Counted from the first letter of the stretch, positions 1 through 6,488 are shown. The stretch: DNA of 22,596 nt from an uncultured Oscillospiraceae bacterium (GCA_934561175.1 CAKTFW010000021.1:1-22596), one strand, 5' to 3'. Numbers and translations are program-made. The notes: generated from the letters alone by a model not told the origin.

Positions 1-1520
1 ACCTGATAGCGTCCATCCGCTTCGTCAATCAATTTTTCCACAATAGAGACTTTATCACTCGGCAGCAGTTCTGCATGAACCTCGTCAATACCAACCTCCG
101 CCGCGATCTGTTCTGCAACCGAGGTGTGGTCACCAGTCAGCATGACTGTTTTCTGAATACCGGCCGCGTGCAGCGCCGACAATGCGGATTTTGCATTCTG
201 TTTTACAACATCCGAAATTACAATACAGCCGAGATACACACCATCGCGTGCTAAGTGCAGTGCTGTACCAGAGACTTTCAGCAAATCTGTAATTCCAGCC
301 TGCTCGATCAGTCTGTGATTGCCAGCCAAGACGGTAGTGCCATCAATCTGTGCACGGACACCATGTCCAGCCACTTCTTCGATGTTTTTCACTCGTTCCA
401 GATCCATCGGACGATCCCATGCTTCCCGTACCGATTTTGCAATCGGATGATCGGAATACGATTCTGCCAATGCCGCCAGTTCCAGCAGGGTTTCTTCCGA
501 AACACCAACTGGATGCAACGCAGTCACCCGGAATACACCCTCTGTCAGCGTACCAGTCTTATCAAACACTAGGACTCCGAGCTGCGCGAGCCGTTCCAGA
601 TCATTGCCGCCTTTAATCAGCACACCCTGCCGGGATGCTGCGCCAATTCCGCTGAAGAATCCAAGCGGGATCGAAATCACCAACGCACAGGGGCAGGAAA
701 TAACCAGGAATGTACATGCGCGGTGGATCCAAACGCTCCAGCTCTGTCCCAGCAGCGGCGGAATTACTGCAAGCAATACAGCAGCCGCAACAACCAACGG
801 CGTATAAATTCGCGCAAACCGCGTGATGAAGTTCTCCGTCTTGGCCTTCTTTTCGGCCGAGTTCTCTACCAGCTCCAAAATCTTTGCAACCATGGAGTCT
901 TCAAATTCCCGTGTTGTCTGCACGCGGAGCAATCCGCTGCCGTTAATGCAGCCACTGACAATGTCATCGCCTACATGAATCTCACGCGGAACCGATTCAC
1001 CCGTCAGTGCTGAAGTATCGACGGAAGAGTTTCCCTCCAGGACTGTGCCATCCAGCGGTACCCGTTCACCGGGTTTGATGACAATCGTTTCGCCAACAGA
1101 GACCTCATCCGGGTCTACCTGTTCCAGTGCGCCGTTGCGTTCTACATTGGCATACTCCGGGCAAATATCCATCAGATCACTGATCGATTTCCGGGAACGC
1201 TCCACCGCAATACTCTGAAACAATTCACCAATCTGGTAAAACAGCATAACTGCCACTGCTTCGCTCCACTTGTTTGTGGCAAACGCACCGATCGTAGCAA
1301 TGAGCATTAGGAAATTCTCATCCAGCATCTGCCCGTGACCAATTCCAAGAATGGCTTTGCGCACAATATCATAGCCCACAAGCCCATAAGGGATCAAATA
1401 GCACAGCAGAAGCAAGATTTGATTCTCCACAATTGCCGCATGCTCCAGTACTGCGGCCAGCAAGAAAAGTGCAAACGAAATCAGAATTCTCAGCCGCAGC
1501 TTTTTCTGATTTGCATTCAT
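1..1520 (-). CDS. cadA: Heavy-metal translocating P1B-type ATPase (CadA/ZntA-like), 3' end beyond the window
   Basis: Exports soft divalent metals (Zn/Cd/Pb class) across the cytoplasmic membrane using ATP. About 506 residues are visible and the reading frame is still open at position 1, so roughly the last 100 residues are missing. In order one sees N-terminal hydrophobic helices, the actuator motif LTGES (about 172-176), the membrane metal site SCPCAL (C276, C278), the phosphorylated aspartate in DKTGTLTEG (D320) and the P1B marker SDHPIAKS (H358-P359). CPC with the HP motif defines the P1B group. There is no N-terminal HMA domain; a separate HMA protein lies directly upstream. The ATG at 1520 is preceded by GGAGG at 1530-1534, which overlaps the end of the HMA gene, so the two are translated from one mRNA. 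Zn/Cd specificity is inferred from the CPC motif and the SmtB-like regulator; copper is less likely. Confidence 0.93.
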   Translation of the reverse strand, partial: MNANQKKLRLRILISFALFLLAAVLEHAAIVENQILLLLCYLIPYGLVGYDIVRKAILGIGHGQMLDENFLMLIATIGAFATNKWSEAVAVMLFYQIGELFQSIAVERSRKSISDLMDICPEYANVERNGALEQVDPDEVSVGETIVIKPGERVPLDGTVLEGNSSVDTSALTGESVPREIHVGDDIVSGCINGSGLLRVQTTREFEDSMVAKILELVENSAEKKAKTENFITRFARIYTPLVVAAAVLLAVIPPLLGQSWSVWIHRACTFLVISCPCALVISIPLGFFSGIGAASRQGVLIKGGNDLERLAQLGVLVFDKTGTLTEGVFRVTALHPVGVSEETLLELAALAESYSDHPIAKSVREAWDRPMDLERVKNIEEVAGHGVRAQIDGTTVLAGNHRLIEQAGITDLLKVSGTALHLARDGVYLGCIVISDVVKQNAKSALSALHAAGIQKTVMLTGDHTSVAEQIAAEVGIDEVHAELLPSDKVSIVEKLIDEADGRYQ

Positions 1521-1535
1521 CCCATAACGCCTCCG

Positions 1536-1754
1536 TTACAGGACGACAGTGCAATCCGGCTCCACCTTTTTGCAGACAGCAACCGCTTCCTGCAGCACCT
1601 GATCAAAGCGGTCATCCGGCGCTTCCAGCGTCATTTTCTGCATCAGGAAGCTCACGGTTGCATCTGTAACGCCGTCAATTTTACGAATCGCGTCTTCCAT
1701 TTTTGCAGCGCAGTTTGCACAATCCAGGTTCTCCAGTTTGAATTTCTTTTTCAT
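1536..1754 (-). CDS. Stand-alone HMA-domain heavy-metal-binding protein
   Basis: A 72-residue protein that is just one heavy-metal-associated domain. It has the metal-binding loop NLDCANCAAKME with cysteines 12 and 15, and the aspartate before the first cysteine is the form usual in Zn/Cd/Pb ATPases rather than copper ones. The length fits a single beta-alpha-beta-beta-alpha-beta fold. It sits between the repressor and the ATPase, which itself lacks an N-terminal HMA domain, so it probably acts in trans as the missing metal-delivery domain. The start ATG follows GGAGG that overlaps the last codons of the repressor gene, and its stop codon abuts the ribosome binding site of the ATPase. Co-transcription is therefore near certain; the partnership is an inference. 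Confidence 0.9.
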   Translation of the reverse strand: MKKKFKLENLDCANCAAKMEDAIRKIDGVTDATVSFLMQKMTLEAPDDRFDQVLQEAVAVCKKVEPDCTVVL

Positions 1755-1758
1755 AATT

Positions 1759-2103
1759 TCATTCCTCCAAATGTTCGATTGCCATACCGATGATGGTTTT
1801 TACATGTTCATCGGCCAGCGAATAATAAATGGTTTTTCCTTCGCGGCGGTTTTTAACCAATCTTGCCTGCTTAATTGTCCGGAGCTGGTGTGAAATTGCA
1901 GATTGGCTCATGTTCAATACCTCCGCAATATCGCATACACACATCTCAGACTCAAAAAGCACATACAAAATTTTGATTCTTGTAGAATCACCGAAAATCT
2001 TAAACAGTTCTGCCAGATCAAACAAGGTCTCTTCCGGTGGCAGTTCCTGTGCCGCTGCCTTTACCTGATCAGGATGACAAACCTGTTCTTCTTCCGGGAG
2101 CAT
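1759..2103 (-). CDS. ArsR/SmtB-family metal-sensing transcriptional repressor
   Basis: A 114-residue winged-helix repressor that leaves DNA when it binds metal. The helix-turn-helix is around residues 54-85 (NMSQSAISHQLRTI) and the wing is NRREGKTIYYSL. Two sensor sites are visible. The alpha-3 motif CVCD (C55, C57, D58), with C9 in the N-terminal arm as possible ligand, is the CadC-type Cd/Pb site. D98, H100, H111 and E114 at the C-terminus match exactly the spacing of the SmtB alpha-5 zinc site (D104/H106/H117/E120). It is the first gene of the operon and a near-palindromic operator lies just before it, so autoregulation is expected. The start ATG at 2103 is preceded by AAGGAGG. Cd/Zn/Pb responsiveness is inferred from the sites. 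Confidence 0.93.
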   Translation of the reverse strand: MLPEEEQVCHPDQVKAAAQELPPEETLFDLAELFKIFGDSTRIKILYVLFESEMCVCDIAEVLNMSQSAISHQLRTIKQARLVKNRREGKTIYYSLADEHVKTIIGMAIEHLEE

Positions 2104-2117
2104 ATCCCCACCTCCTT

Positions 2118-2137
2118 ATATTAACATCTGTTCATAT
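2118..2137 (-). promoter_or_regulatory. Putative ArsR/SmtB operator
   Basis: A 9-2-9 imperfect palindrome; on the minus strand the arms are ATATGAACA and TGTTAATAT, with one mismatched pair. This is the usual form of SmtB/CadC/CzrA operators. It sits just downstream of the -10 box, over the expected transcription start, where a bound repressor would block initiation. Confidence 0.75.
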
Positions 2138-2141
2138 GTTC

Positions 2142-2169
2142 ATTATAGCAACAGATTCTCAAATGTCAA
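2142..2169 (-). promoter_or_regulatory. Promoter of the metal-resistance operon
   Basis: On the minus strand a perfect -35 TTGACA (2164-2169) and a perfect -10 TATAAT (2142-2147) are separated by 16 bases. Such a strong sigma-A promoter is what one expects for an operon held down by a repressor. Confidence 0.85.
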
Positions 2170-2182
2170 TCCCTCTTGCAAG

Positions 2183-2213
2183 AAAAAAACACTCGCCGCG
2201 CGAGTGTTTTTTT
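2183..2213 (-). terminator. Intrinsic terminator of the DNA polymerase gene
   Basis: A 7-bp GC-rich stem (CACTCGC / GCGAGTG, 3-base loop), extended by seven A:T pairs, which gives a U-run on the minus strand. The hairpin arm begins inside the stop codon of the polymerase gene at 2212-2214. Its symmetric A/T flanks could also stop transcription from the other side. Confidence 0.88.
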
Positions 2214-3456
2214 ACCTGTTTAATTTGGGAATTTGCGGATGCACCAGGTGATCTTGTTCCGGATCCAGATCACTCAGCTGTGGATCCCGCAGCAGCAGTG
2301 CACGACAGACAGAATGGAACCCATAGCGTCCGCGGACGCGATCCAATGTCCGTTCCAGTTGTTCCCGCCGCATGGCCTGCTGCTCCTCTGGCAAAAAGGA
2401 TTTCTGTTCCGCTGAAATCGGCTCCAGCTCCACAGCCCGGACGCCAACGCTCCGCAATGGAGTTTTGTCTTTGCAGCCAAGGTAAAGAAGCCATGCCGCT
2501 TTCAGCAAATCGTCGGAACTGTTCGTCGGAAACGGAAGCCGCACCTGCTTCTCCTTGCTGTGCAGGTTCGCATCCCGCAGCCAGATCTGAACCACCTTGC
2601 ACCGGCTTTCCTGCTTCCGCAGCCGCATCGCAACGCTTTCGCAAAGCAGCCGCATCGTAATCCGTACATCCTGGTCACAAACCAAATCCCGTGGTGTTGT
2701 CGTACTGTTTCCAATAGATTTTGGCAGCAGCTTTTCATAATAAGGCATTACTCGCGCAGCGTCCATTCCATTTGCAAATTCCCACAGCATTCGCCCATTG
2801 ACGCCCAACAGCTGTGATAAAAATTCCGGTTCCGTGTTGGCCAACTGCCCAATCGTCCGAATTCCGCGATTGTTCAGCTTCGTAGCCGTCGCCCGTCCGA
2901 CATAGAGCAGGCTCTCCACCGGAAGCGGCCAGATTTTCTCCCGAAAATTTTCCCTGGTAAATTCTGTTGTTGCATCCGGTTTACGATAGTCGCTTCCAAG
3001 TTTTGCAAACACCTTATTAAAACTAACGCCGACGGAAGCGGTAATCTGCAGCTCCTCCCAAATTCGGCGGCGAATTTTATCTGCAATTTCCCGTCCGGTA
3101 CCCAGCAGCTGCACGCTGCCCGTCACATCCAGCCAGCACTCATCCAATCCAAACGGCTCAACTTGATCGGTATAATCCTGTAAGATTCGCCGTACCTTTT
3201 TTGAATACTGTGCATATTTTTCAAAATCCGGCGATTTCAAAATCAGCTCCGGACAGCACCGAAGCGCCTGCCAAATCGGCTGCCCCGTCTGAACACCACA
3301 GCGTTTTGCCTCATAAGTCTTAGTCAGGATAATACCATGCCGCTTTTCCGCATCCCCTGCAACCGCAAGCGGTTTTCCTCGCAACGATGGGTCACATGCA
3401 ATCTCCACACTGGCATAAAAGCAGTTCATATCCGCATGCAGAATGATTCTGTCCAT
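2212..3456 (-). CDS. dinB: Y-family DNA polymerase (DinB/Pol IV-like)
   Basis: A 414-residue error-prone translesion polymerase. The palm carries the catalytic D9 (HADMNCFYASVE) and the D105-E106 pair in GLDECWLDVTG; F13-Y14 fits the steric-gate position. ASVGVSFNKVFAKLGSDYRKP is the typical fingers/palm motif, followed by a helix-hairpin-helix region (VGRATATKLNNRGIRTIGQLA) and a little-finger domain. The C-terminus (DLDPEQDHLVHP) is the form seen in clostridial DinB proteins; I see no clear QLxLF clamp-binding motif, QLSDL being the nearest. The ATG at 3456 follows GAGGGGAG. A palindromic LexA box covers the promoter, so it should be induced by DNA damage. The gene stands alone between two terminator/promoter boundaries. 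Confidence 0.93.
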   Translation of the reverse strand: MDRIILHADMNCFYASVEIACDPSLRGKPLAVAGDAEKRHGIILTKTYEAKRCGVQTGQPIWQALRCCPELILKSPDFEKYAQYSKKVRRILQDYTDQVEPFGLDECWLDVTGSVQLLGTGREIADKIRRRIWEELQITASVGVSFNKVFAKLGSDYRKPDATTEFTRENFREKIWPLPVESLLYVGRATATKLNNRGIRTIGQLANTEPEFLSQLLGVNGRMLWEFANGMDAARVMPYYEKLLPKSIGNSTTTPRDLVCDQDVRITMRLLCESVAMRLRKQESRCKVVQIWLRDANLHSKEKQVRLPFPTNSSDDLLKAAWLLYLGCKDKTPLRSVGVRAVELEPISAEQKSFLPEEQQAMRREQLERTLDRVRGRYGFHSVCRALLLRDPQLSDLDPEQDHLVHPQIPKLNR

Positions 3457-3469
3457 TTTCTCCCCTCAC

Positions 3470-3495
3470 AATAAACGAACATTTGTTCGTTTATT
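3470..3495 (-). promoter_or_regulatory. LexA-binding SOS box upstream of dinB
   Basis: An 11-4-11 palindrome with perfect arms (AATAAACGAAC and its complement) and centre ATTT. The core CGAAC-N4-GTTCG matches the Gram-positive LexA consensus. It lies between the -10 box and the start codon, so bound LexA would block the promoter. Confidence 0.92.
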
Positions 3496-3521
3496 GTAGC
3501 ACAAGAATCGCAAAGCAGCAA
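3493..3521 (-). promoter_or_regulatory. Promoter of dinB
   Basis: On the minus strand -10 TACAAT (3493-3498) and a weak -35 TTGCTG (3516-3521) with a 17-base spacer. The -10 box overlaps the outer arm of the SOS box. Confidence 0.65.
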
Positions 3522-3576
3522 TACCGGCATCCATGGCATTTTTTGCCGCCGAAATCAGAAACCTGTGTTCTTTCCC

Positions 3577-3605
3577 TTTTCAATTCAGCAAAAATGTGGT
3601 AGAAT
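3577..3605 (+). promoter_or_regulatory. Promoter of smpB-cyclophilin
   Basis: -35 TTTTCA (3577-3582), 17-base spacer, -10 TAGAAT (3600-3605). The transcript would begin about 20 bases before the smpB start codon. Confidence 0.6.
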
Positions 3606-3633
3606 AACGATGTTTATTCTGGAGGTGATCTCA

Positions 3634-4098
3634 ATGGCAGATATCGGCATTAAAATCGCAGCAAAAAATCGCAATGCCTATCATGAATACTTTGTAATTG
3701 ATACTTATGAGGCAGGCATTGAACTGTCTGGTACTGAGGTCAAATCCATTCGGCAGGGTACGCTTAATCTGAAGGATGCATGGTGCACTGTCAAGGGCGG
3801 TGAGCTTTTTGTACAGCAAATGCACATCAGCCCTTATGAAAAAGGAAATATTTTTAATAAAGATCCCATCCGTCCGCGCAGACTGCTGATGCACAAGCGT
3901 GAAATTATGCAGCTTTTTGGCAAGGTCAAACAGGATGGCTATTCTTTAATCCCGCTGTCAGTCTATTTCCGCGGCCCCCGCGTCAAGGTGGAAGTCGGCC
4001 TGTGTAAGGGTAAAAAACTCTATGACAAGCGGGAAACCGCAGCAAAAAAAGATGCGCAGCGTCAAATGGATCGCGCGCTTAAAGAAAGGAATGGATAA
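3634..4098 (+). CDS. smpB: SsrA-binding protein SmpB
   Basis: A 154-residue RNA-binding protein that brings tmRNA to stalled ribosomes. Family motifs are all present: NRNAYHEYFVIDTYEAGI, LSGTEVKSIRQGTLNLKDAW, HISPYEKGN, RPRRLLMHKREI and the C-terminal basic tail KKLYDKRETAAKKDAQRQMDR, which mimics mRNA in the decoding centre. An upstream ATG at 3565 is in frame, but the ATG at 3634 has GGAGGTGA at a good distance and gives the normal family length, so it is the real start. A cyclophilin gene follows after 3 bases and ssrA, its RNA partner, lies about 630 bases downstream. Confidence 0.97.
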   Translation: MADIGIKIAAKNRNAYHEYFVIDTYEAGIELSGTEVKSIRQGTLNLKDAWCTVKGGELFVQQMHISPYEKGNIFNKDPIRPRRLLMHKREIMQLFGKVKQDGYSLIPLSVYFRGPRVKVEVGLCKGKKLYDKRETAAKKDAQRQMDRALKERNG

Positions 4099-4101
4099 CC
4101 T

Positions 4102-4638
4102 ATGGCAAATCCCATCGTAACCATTGAAATGGAAAATGGCGGTGTTATCACAGCTGAACTGTATCCGGAAATCGCACCGGTTACTGTACAGAATTTCATC
4201 TCTTTGGCAAATTCCGGTTTCTATGATGGAAAAATCTTTCATCGGGTCATCCCCGGCTTTATGATCCAGGGCGGCTGTCCTTATGGTAACGGCACTGGCG
4301 GCCCCGGATACTGCATTCAGGGCGAATTTGCGCTGAACGGCGTACCAAACAAACTCTCTCATACGCGTGGCGTTCTTTCCATGGCCCGTGCACAGCTGCC
4401 CAACTCCGCTGGCAGCCAATTCTTCATTATGCACGCAGACGGCGACTTCCTGGATGGGCAATATGCCGCATTCGGTAAAGTGACCGCCGGAATGGAAACG
4501 GTCGATATGATCGCTGCGGTGCCGACCGACAGCAGTGACAAGCCGAAGGCAGAGCAAAAAATGGTCTCCGTCCGGGTAGATACTCAGGGCGTTGACTATC
4601 CGCAGCCACCGAAACTGCCGGATCCGTTTCATCGGTAA
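4102..4638 (+). CDS. Peptidyl-prolyl cis-trans isomerase, cyclophilin type
   Basis: A 178-residue cytoplasmic cyclophilin (no signal peptide) that isomerises Xaa-Pro bonds during folding. Active-site motifs are FHRVIPGFMIQGG (F46-H47-R48 with the catalytic arginine, Q56), SAGSQFFI (102-109) and LDGQYAAFGKV (117-127). Phenylalanine 116 stands where human cyclophilin A has the cyclosporin-contacting tryptophan, as in most bacterial forms. The C-terminal 40 residues, rich in Pro/Lys/Asp, extend past the catalytic core. The ATG lies 3 bases after the smpB stop, so the two are translationally linked. The pairing with smpB may be lineage-specific and does not by itself imply a role in trans-translation. 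Confidence 0.93.
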   Translation: MANPIVTIEMENGGVITAELYPEIAPVTVQNFISLANSGFYDGKIFHRVIPGFMIQGGCPYGNGTGGPGYCIQGEFALNGVPNKLSHTRGVLSMARAQLPNSAGSQFFIMHADGDFLDGQYAAFGKVTAGMETVDMIAAVPTDSSDKPKAEQKMVSVRVDTQGVDYPQPPKLPDPFHR

Positions 4639-4646
4639 AAATCGCT

Positions 4647-4675
4647 TTCCACCGGCTGGCATACAGCCGGTGGAA
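4647..4675 (+). terminator. Strong hairpin after the cyclophilin gene, no U-run
   Basis: A perfect 12-bp stem (TTCCACCGGCTG / CAGCCGGTGGAA) with loop GCATA, 8 bases after the stop codon. No T-run follows, and the ssrA -35 box begins two bases later. It may be an mRNA 3'-end stabiliser or a Rho-type end rather than a classical terminator. Confidence 0.55.
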
Positions 4676-4677
4676 GG

Positions 4678-4706
4678 TTGACAAATCGCAGCTTCCCTGC
4701 TATGAT
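4678..4706 (+). promoter_or_regulatory. Promoter of ssrA
   Basis: Perfect -35 TTGACA (4678-4683), 17-base spacer, -10 TATGAT (4701-4706). A near-consensus promoter fits an abundant stable RNA. Transcription would start around 4713, so the 5' end of mature tmRNA at 4732 needs trimming, as by RNase P. Confidence 0.88.
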
Positions 4707-4731
4707 AACACCTTGTCTCACCGCTCTATAT

Positions 4732-5079
4732 GGGGGCGTACCGGTTTCGACGGGGACAGTGAGGCAGGAGCAGCGGGCAGAGGCGCCTGGCCTCTTAAAA
4801 ACGGGCATCTTAAAATTAACTGAGAACGACAATACCGTTCTGGCTGCTGCTTAATTAGCAGCCCATCCGCCCCGGAAGGACCACGATCCGGGATCGGGTG
4901 TGATTGAGTGGTGAACGCGCGTACGGTAAGCTTTGCCCGTGCCGTGTATTATGAAGCTACCAAGCCGCCGAGCGTGTCGGTTCGCGCTGTGGTAAGGGAA
5001 TGTAAATAATCGACTGCGCCCGGAGATACTACTGTCAAGTTGTTTTCGGACGGGGGTCCAACTCCCCCCGCCTCCACCA
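4732..5079 (+). ncRNA. ssrA: Transfer-messenger RNA (tmRNA)
   Basis: A 348-nucleotide one-piece tmRNA that rescues stalled ribosomes with SmpB. The 5' GGGGGCG pairs with 3' CGCCTCC, then discriminator A and a genome-encoded CCA. The third acceptor pair is G:U, the alanine identity signal. The tag reading frame is at 4822-4854 and reads ENDNTVLAAA then TAA, taking GAG as resume codon after the TTAACT stretch; the charged alanine precedes it. The T stem (CGGGGG / CCCCCG) carries loop TCCAACT, where the second base is C instead of the usual U that becomes pseudouridine. The tag end is LAAA rather than LAA. The strong own promoter and downstream terminator make it an independent transcript. Confidence 0.96.
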
Positions 5080-5084
5080 GAAGA

Positions 5085-5119
5085 CCACCGTAATTTTGAT
5101 AGAATTACGGTGGATTTTT
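5085..5119 (+). terminator. Intrinsic terminator of ssrA
   Basis: An 11-bp perfect stem (CCACCGTAATT / AATTACGGTGG) with a 7-base loop, followed by ATTTTTC, starting 6 bases after the tmRNA CCA. Confidence 0.9.
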
Positions 5120-5179
5120 CTTGTCTGACAGTCTGCATTAATGTGTAAATTAGATTTTTCTCGGGAGGAATAATATAAT

Positions 5180-5632
5180 ATGGTCGGAAGAATTTATCAT
5201 GTTGGATTAACGGTTTCTGATTTGGATCGCTCGATTGCTTTCTACAGAGACATTCTTGGATTTGAGTTTCAAGGAGAAATTTTTATGGAAGGCGAAGAAA
5301 CCGATAAAATGTTTCGTAGAGCAAATTGCAAAGCAAGAGTTGCTTATTTGAATGGCTCCAAGGCTATTGAAGCACCGCCAGTTGAGCTGATTCAGTTTGT
5401 AGACAACGAAGTAAATCAAATGCAATCAGATTTGTTTACGACATCTATCTCAGAAGTGTGTTTCTATACGGATGATATTGATTCTGTCTACAGAACCCTG
5501 ATTGAAAATCATGTGGAGTGCTTGTCTGAACCGCAGTATTTTGATTTCAGAGCAGATGGATTCGGGGAAAGCAGAGCTTTTTATTTCAGAGACCCGGATG
5601 GAATCATTCTTGAGATGATGCAACCGTTATAA
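5180..5632 (+). CDS. VOC-superfamily protein (glyoxalase/dioxygenase fold)
   Basis: A 150-residue protein with two beta-alpha-beta-beta-beta modules: IYHVGLTVSDLDRSIAFYRDILGFEF at the start, and SEVCFYTDDIDSVYR ... FYFRDPDGIILEMMQ in the second half. Candidate metal ligands are H7, E69 and E145; the fourth position, usually His, is E92 here. Substrate cannot be told from sequence: the superfamily covers glyoxalase I, extradiol dioxygenases and antibiotic-binding proteins. The start ATG follows GGGAGG. Base composition is visibly richer in A/T than the genes on either side and synonymous codon choice differs, which suggests acquisition. It sits directly behind ssrA, and a YafY-type regulator gene follows. 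Confidence 0.85.
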   Translation: MVGRIYHVGLTVSDLDRSIAFYRDILGFEFQGEIFMEGEETDKMFRRANCKARVAYLNGSKAIEAPPVELIQFVDNEVNQMQSDLFTTSISEVCFYTDDIDSVYRTLIENHVECLSEPQYFDFRADGFGESRAFYFRDPDGIILEMMQPL

Positions 5633-5733
5633 AAGGACAACAAACAAATCGCTATTTTAGTAACAGGATAGAAGTATTATAAAGAAGTGGAGCGTTTGTT
5701 ATAAAGAGCAGACAATTAGAAATCATTCTATTT

Positions 5734-6444
5734 TTGAATGAGGTAAAGAAAACAACACTTGAGGAGCTTGCTGAAAAATTTGAGGTCAGTAAGCGGACAA
5801 TCATGAGGGACATCAATGTTATTTCAAGTTTAGGTGTTCCGATTGAGACGCAGCCTGGGTTTCAGGGCGGGGTGTCTATCCCCTATTCCTATAAGTTCCA
5901 GCAAAGCTTCTTTTCTCCACGGGAGATAAAAGATTTGATCATGGCGATCCACATTGCAGATCAAATAGGAAAAAGAAATGAGAAAAGCAGCGTTGTAAAA
6001 AAATTGGAGCTATTGTTTCCTGAACTTGCGCAGCGAAAGGAACGGGATTTTACAGATTATTTGCAGATAAAGCTTTTTGACGAGCCGATTTACAAAGAAA
6101 ATTCGGTTTTTCAAAATATCAACCATGCATTTGACGAAGAATTATTCCTCCGATTACAGACAGACACGGAAATATTACACATTGCTCCGTTGAGCTATGC
6201 CCTACGGACAACAGGGCTTTACCTATATGCGACCGATGGGAAGCAGAAACTTACCTTTCCGCTTTCCGATATTATCTGCTGTGAGGTAACTGAAAAGCCG
6301 TTTAACCGTGAGGAATATCAAAAATTTTTATCTGATTTGAAAGAAGGTGACACAAGATGTCACCTTCTTTTTGCTAGGATAAAAGACGGAGGTGATTTTG
6401 TATGGAACGAAATATTTATGATAGGAAATCCGTACAGTCTTTGA
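5734..6444 (+). CDS. YafY-type HTH transcriptional regulator, possibly degenerate
   Basis: An N-terminal HTH (TTLEELAEKFEVSKRTIMRDINVISSLGVPI) is followed by a central helical region and a WYL-like C-terminal part (LSYALRTTGLYLYATDGKQKLTFPLSDI). Such proteins sense small ligands, but the ligand is unknown. The only standard in-frame start is the TTG at 5734, which would remove the first helix of the winged HTH. The family-like N-terminus (KSRQLEIILFLNEVKK) is encoded upstream from 5704, and the codon where Met is expected is ATA at 5701, with GGAG 8 bases before it. An intrinsic terminator lies inside the frame near the 3' end, so the last 35 or so residues may not be original. Same A/T-rich character as the VOC gene before it. 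It is real by descent; whether it still works is doubtful. Confidence 0.75.
   Translation: MNEVKKTTLEELAEKFEVSKRTIMRDINVISSLGVPIETQPGFQGGVSIPYSYKFQQSFFSPREIKDLIMAIHIADQIGKRNEKSSVVKKLELLFPELAQRKERDFTDYLQIKLFDEPIYKENSVFQNINHAFDEELFLRLQTDTEILHIAPLSYALRTTGLYLYATDGKQKLTFPLSDIICCEVTEKPFNREEYQKFLSDLKEGDTRCHLLFARIKDGGDFVWNEIFMIGNPYSL
6340..6372 (+). terminator. Intrinsic terminator inside the regulator frame
   Basis: A perfect 13-bp stem (AAAGAAGGTGACA / TGTCACCTTCTTT), loop CAAGA, then more T residues. It would end transcription about 70 bases before the regulator's stop codon, which is abnormal for an intact gene and suggests that the original stop codon was upstream. Confidence 0.75.
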
Positions 6445-6488
6445 TACTTTACTTTACTTTACTTTTCTATTCTATTTCTATTCCATGA
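6402..6488 (+). CDS. Short ORF (28 aa) with a strong ribosome binding site
   Basis: ATG at 6402 has GGAGGTGA six bases before it, one of the best ribosome binding sites of the window, yet the frame gives only 28 residues (MERNIYDRKSVQSLILYF...). It runs through the TACTT repeat and its TGA overlaps the ATG of the flavoprotein fragment (ATGA). It looks like the 5' end of a gene whose remainder was replaced. No family recognised. It overlaps the end of the regulator frame. Confidence 0.35.
   Translation: MERNIYDRKSVQSLILYFTLLFYSISIP
6445..6480 (+). repeat. Pentanucleotide tandem repeat (TACTT x4, then TTCTA units)
   Basis: Four exact copies of TACTT (6445-6464) are followed by TTCTA, TTCTA, T, TTCTA. 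The tract starts at the stop codon of the regulator and ends at the flavoprotein fragment, so it marks the junction between the A/T-rich patch and older chromosome. The unit length is not a multiple of three, so slippage would change reading frame. Confidence 0.85.

Noticed and set aside
2037..2660. A 207-codon open frame on the plus strand across the repressor start and the end of the DNA polymerase gene
   Set aside because: It overlaps two clear genes, has no family resemblance, and is rich in Pro/Ala/Ser as expected for an antisense shadow.
3958..4662. A 234-codon open frame on the minus strand opposite smpB and the cyclophilin
   Set aside because: The plus-strand genes have unmistakable motifs; the opposite frame has none and no ribosome binding site.
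4851..5138. A minus-strand ORF across ssrA
   Set aside because: The region folds as tmRNA with matching acceptor and T arms; the ORF is chance.
5639..5700. AACAAAC...GTTTGTT repeat flanking the VOC-regulator gap as possible element ends
   Set aside because: Short, imperfect, with nothing resembling a transposase between; likely chance in A/T-rich DNA.
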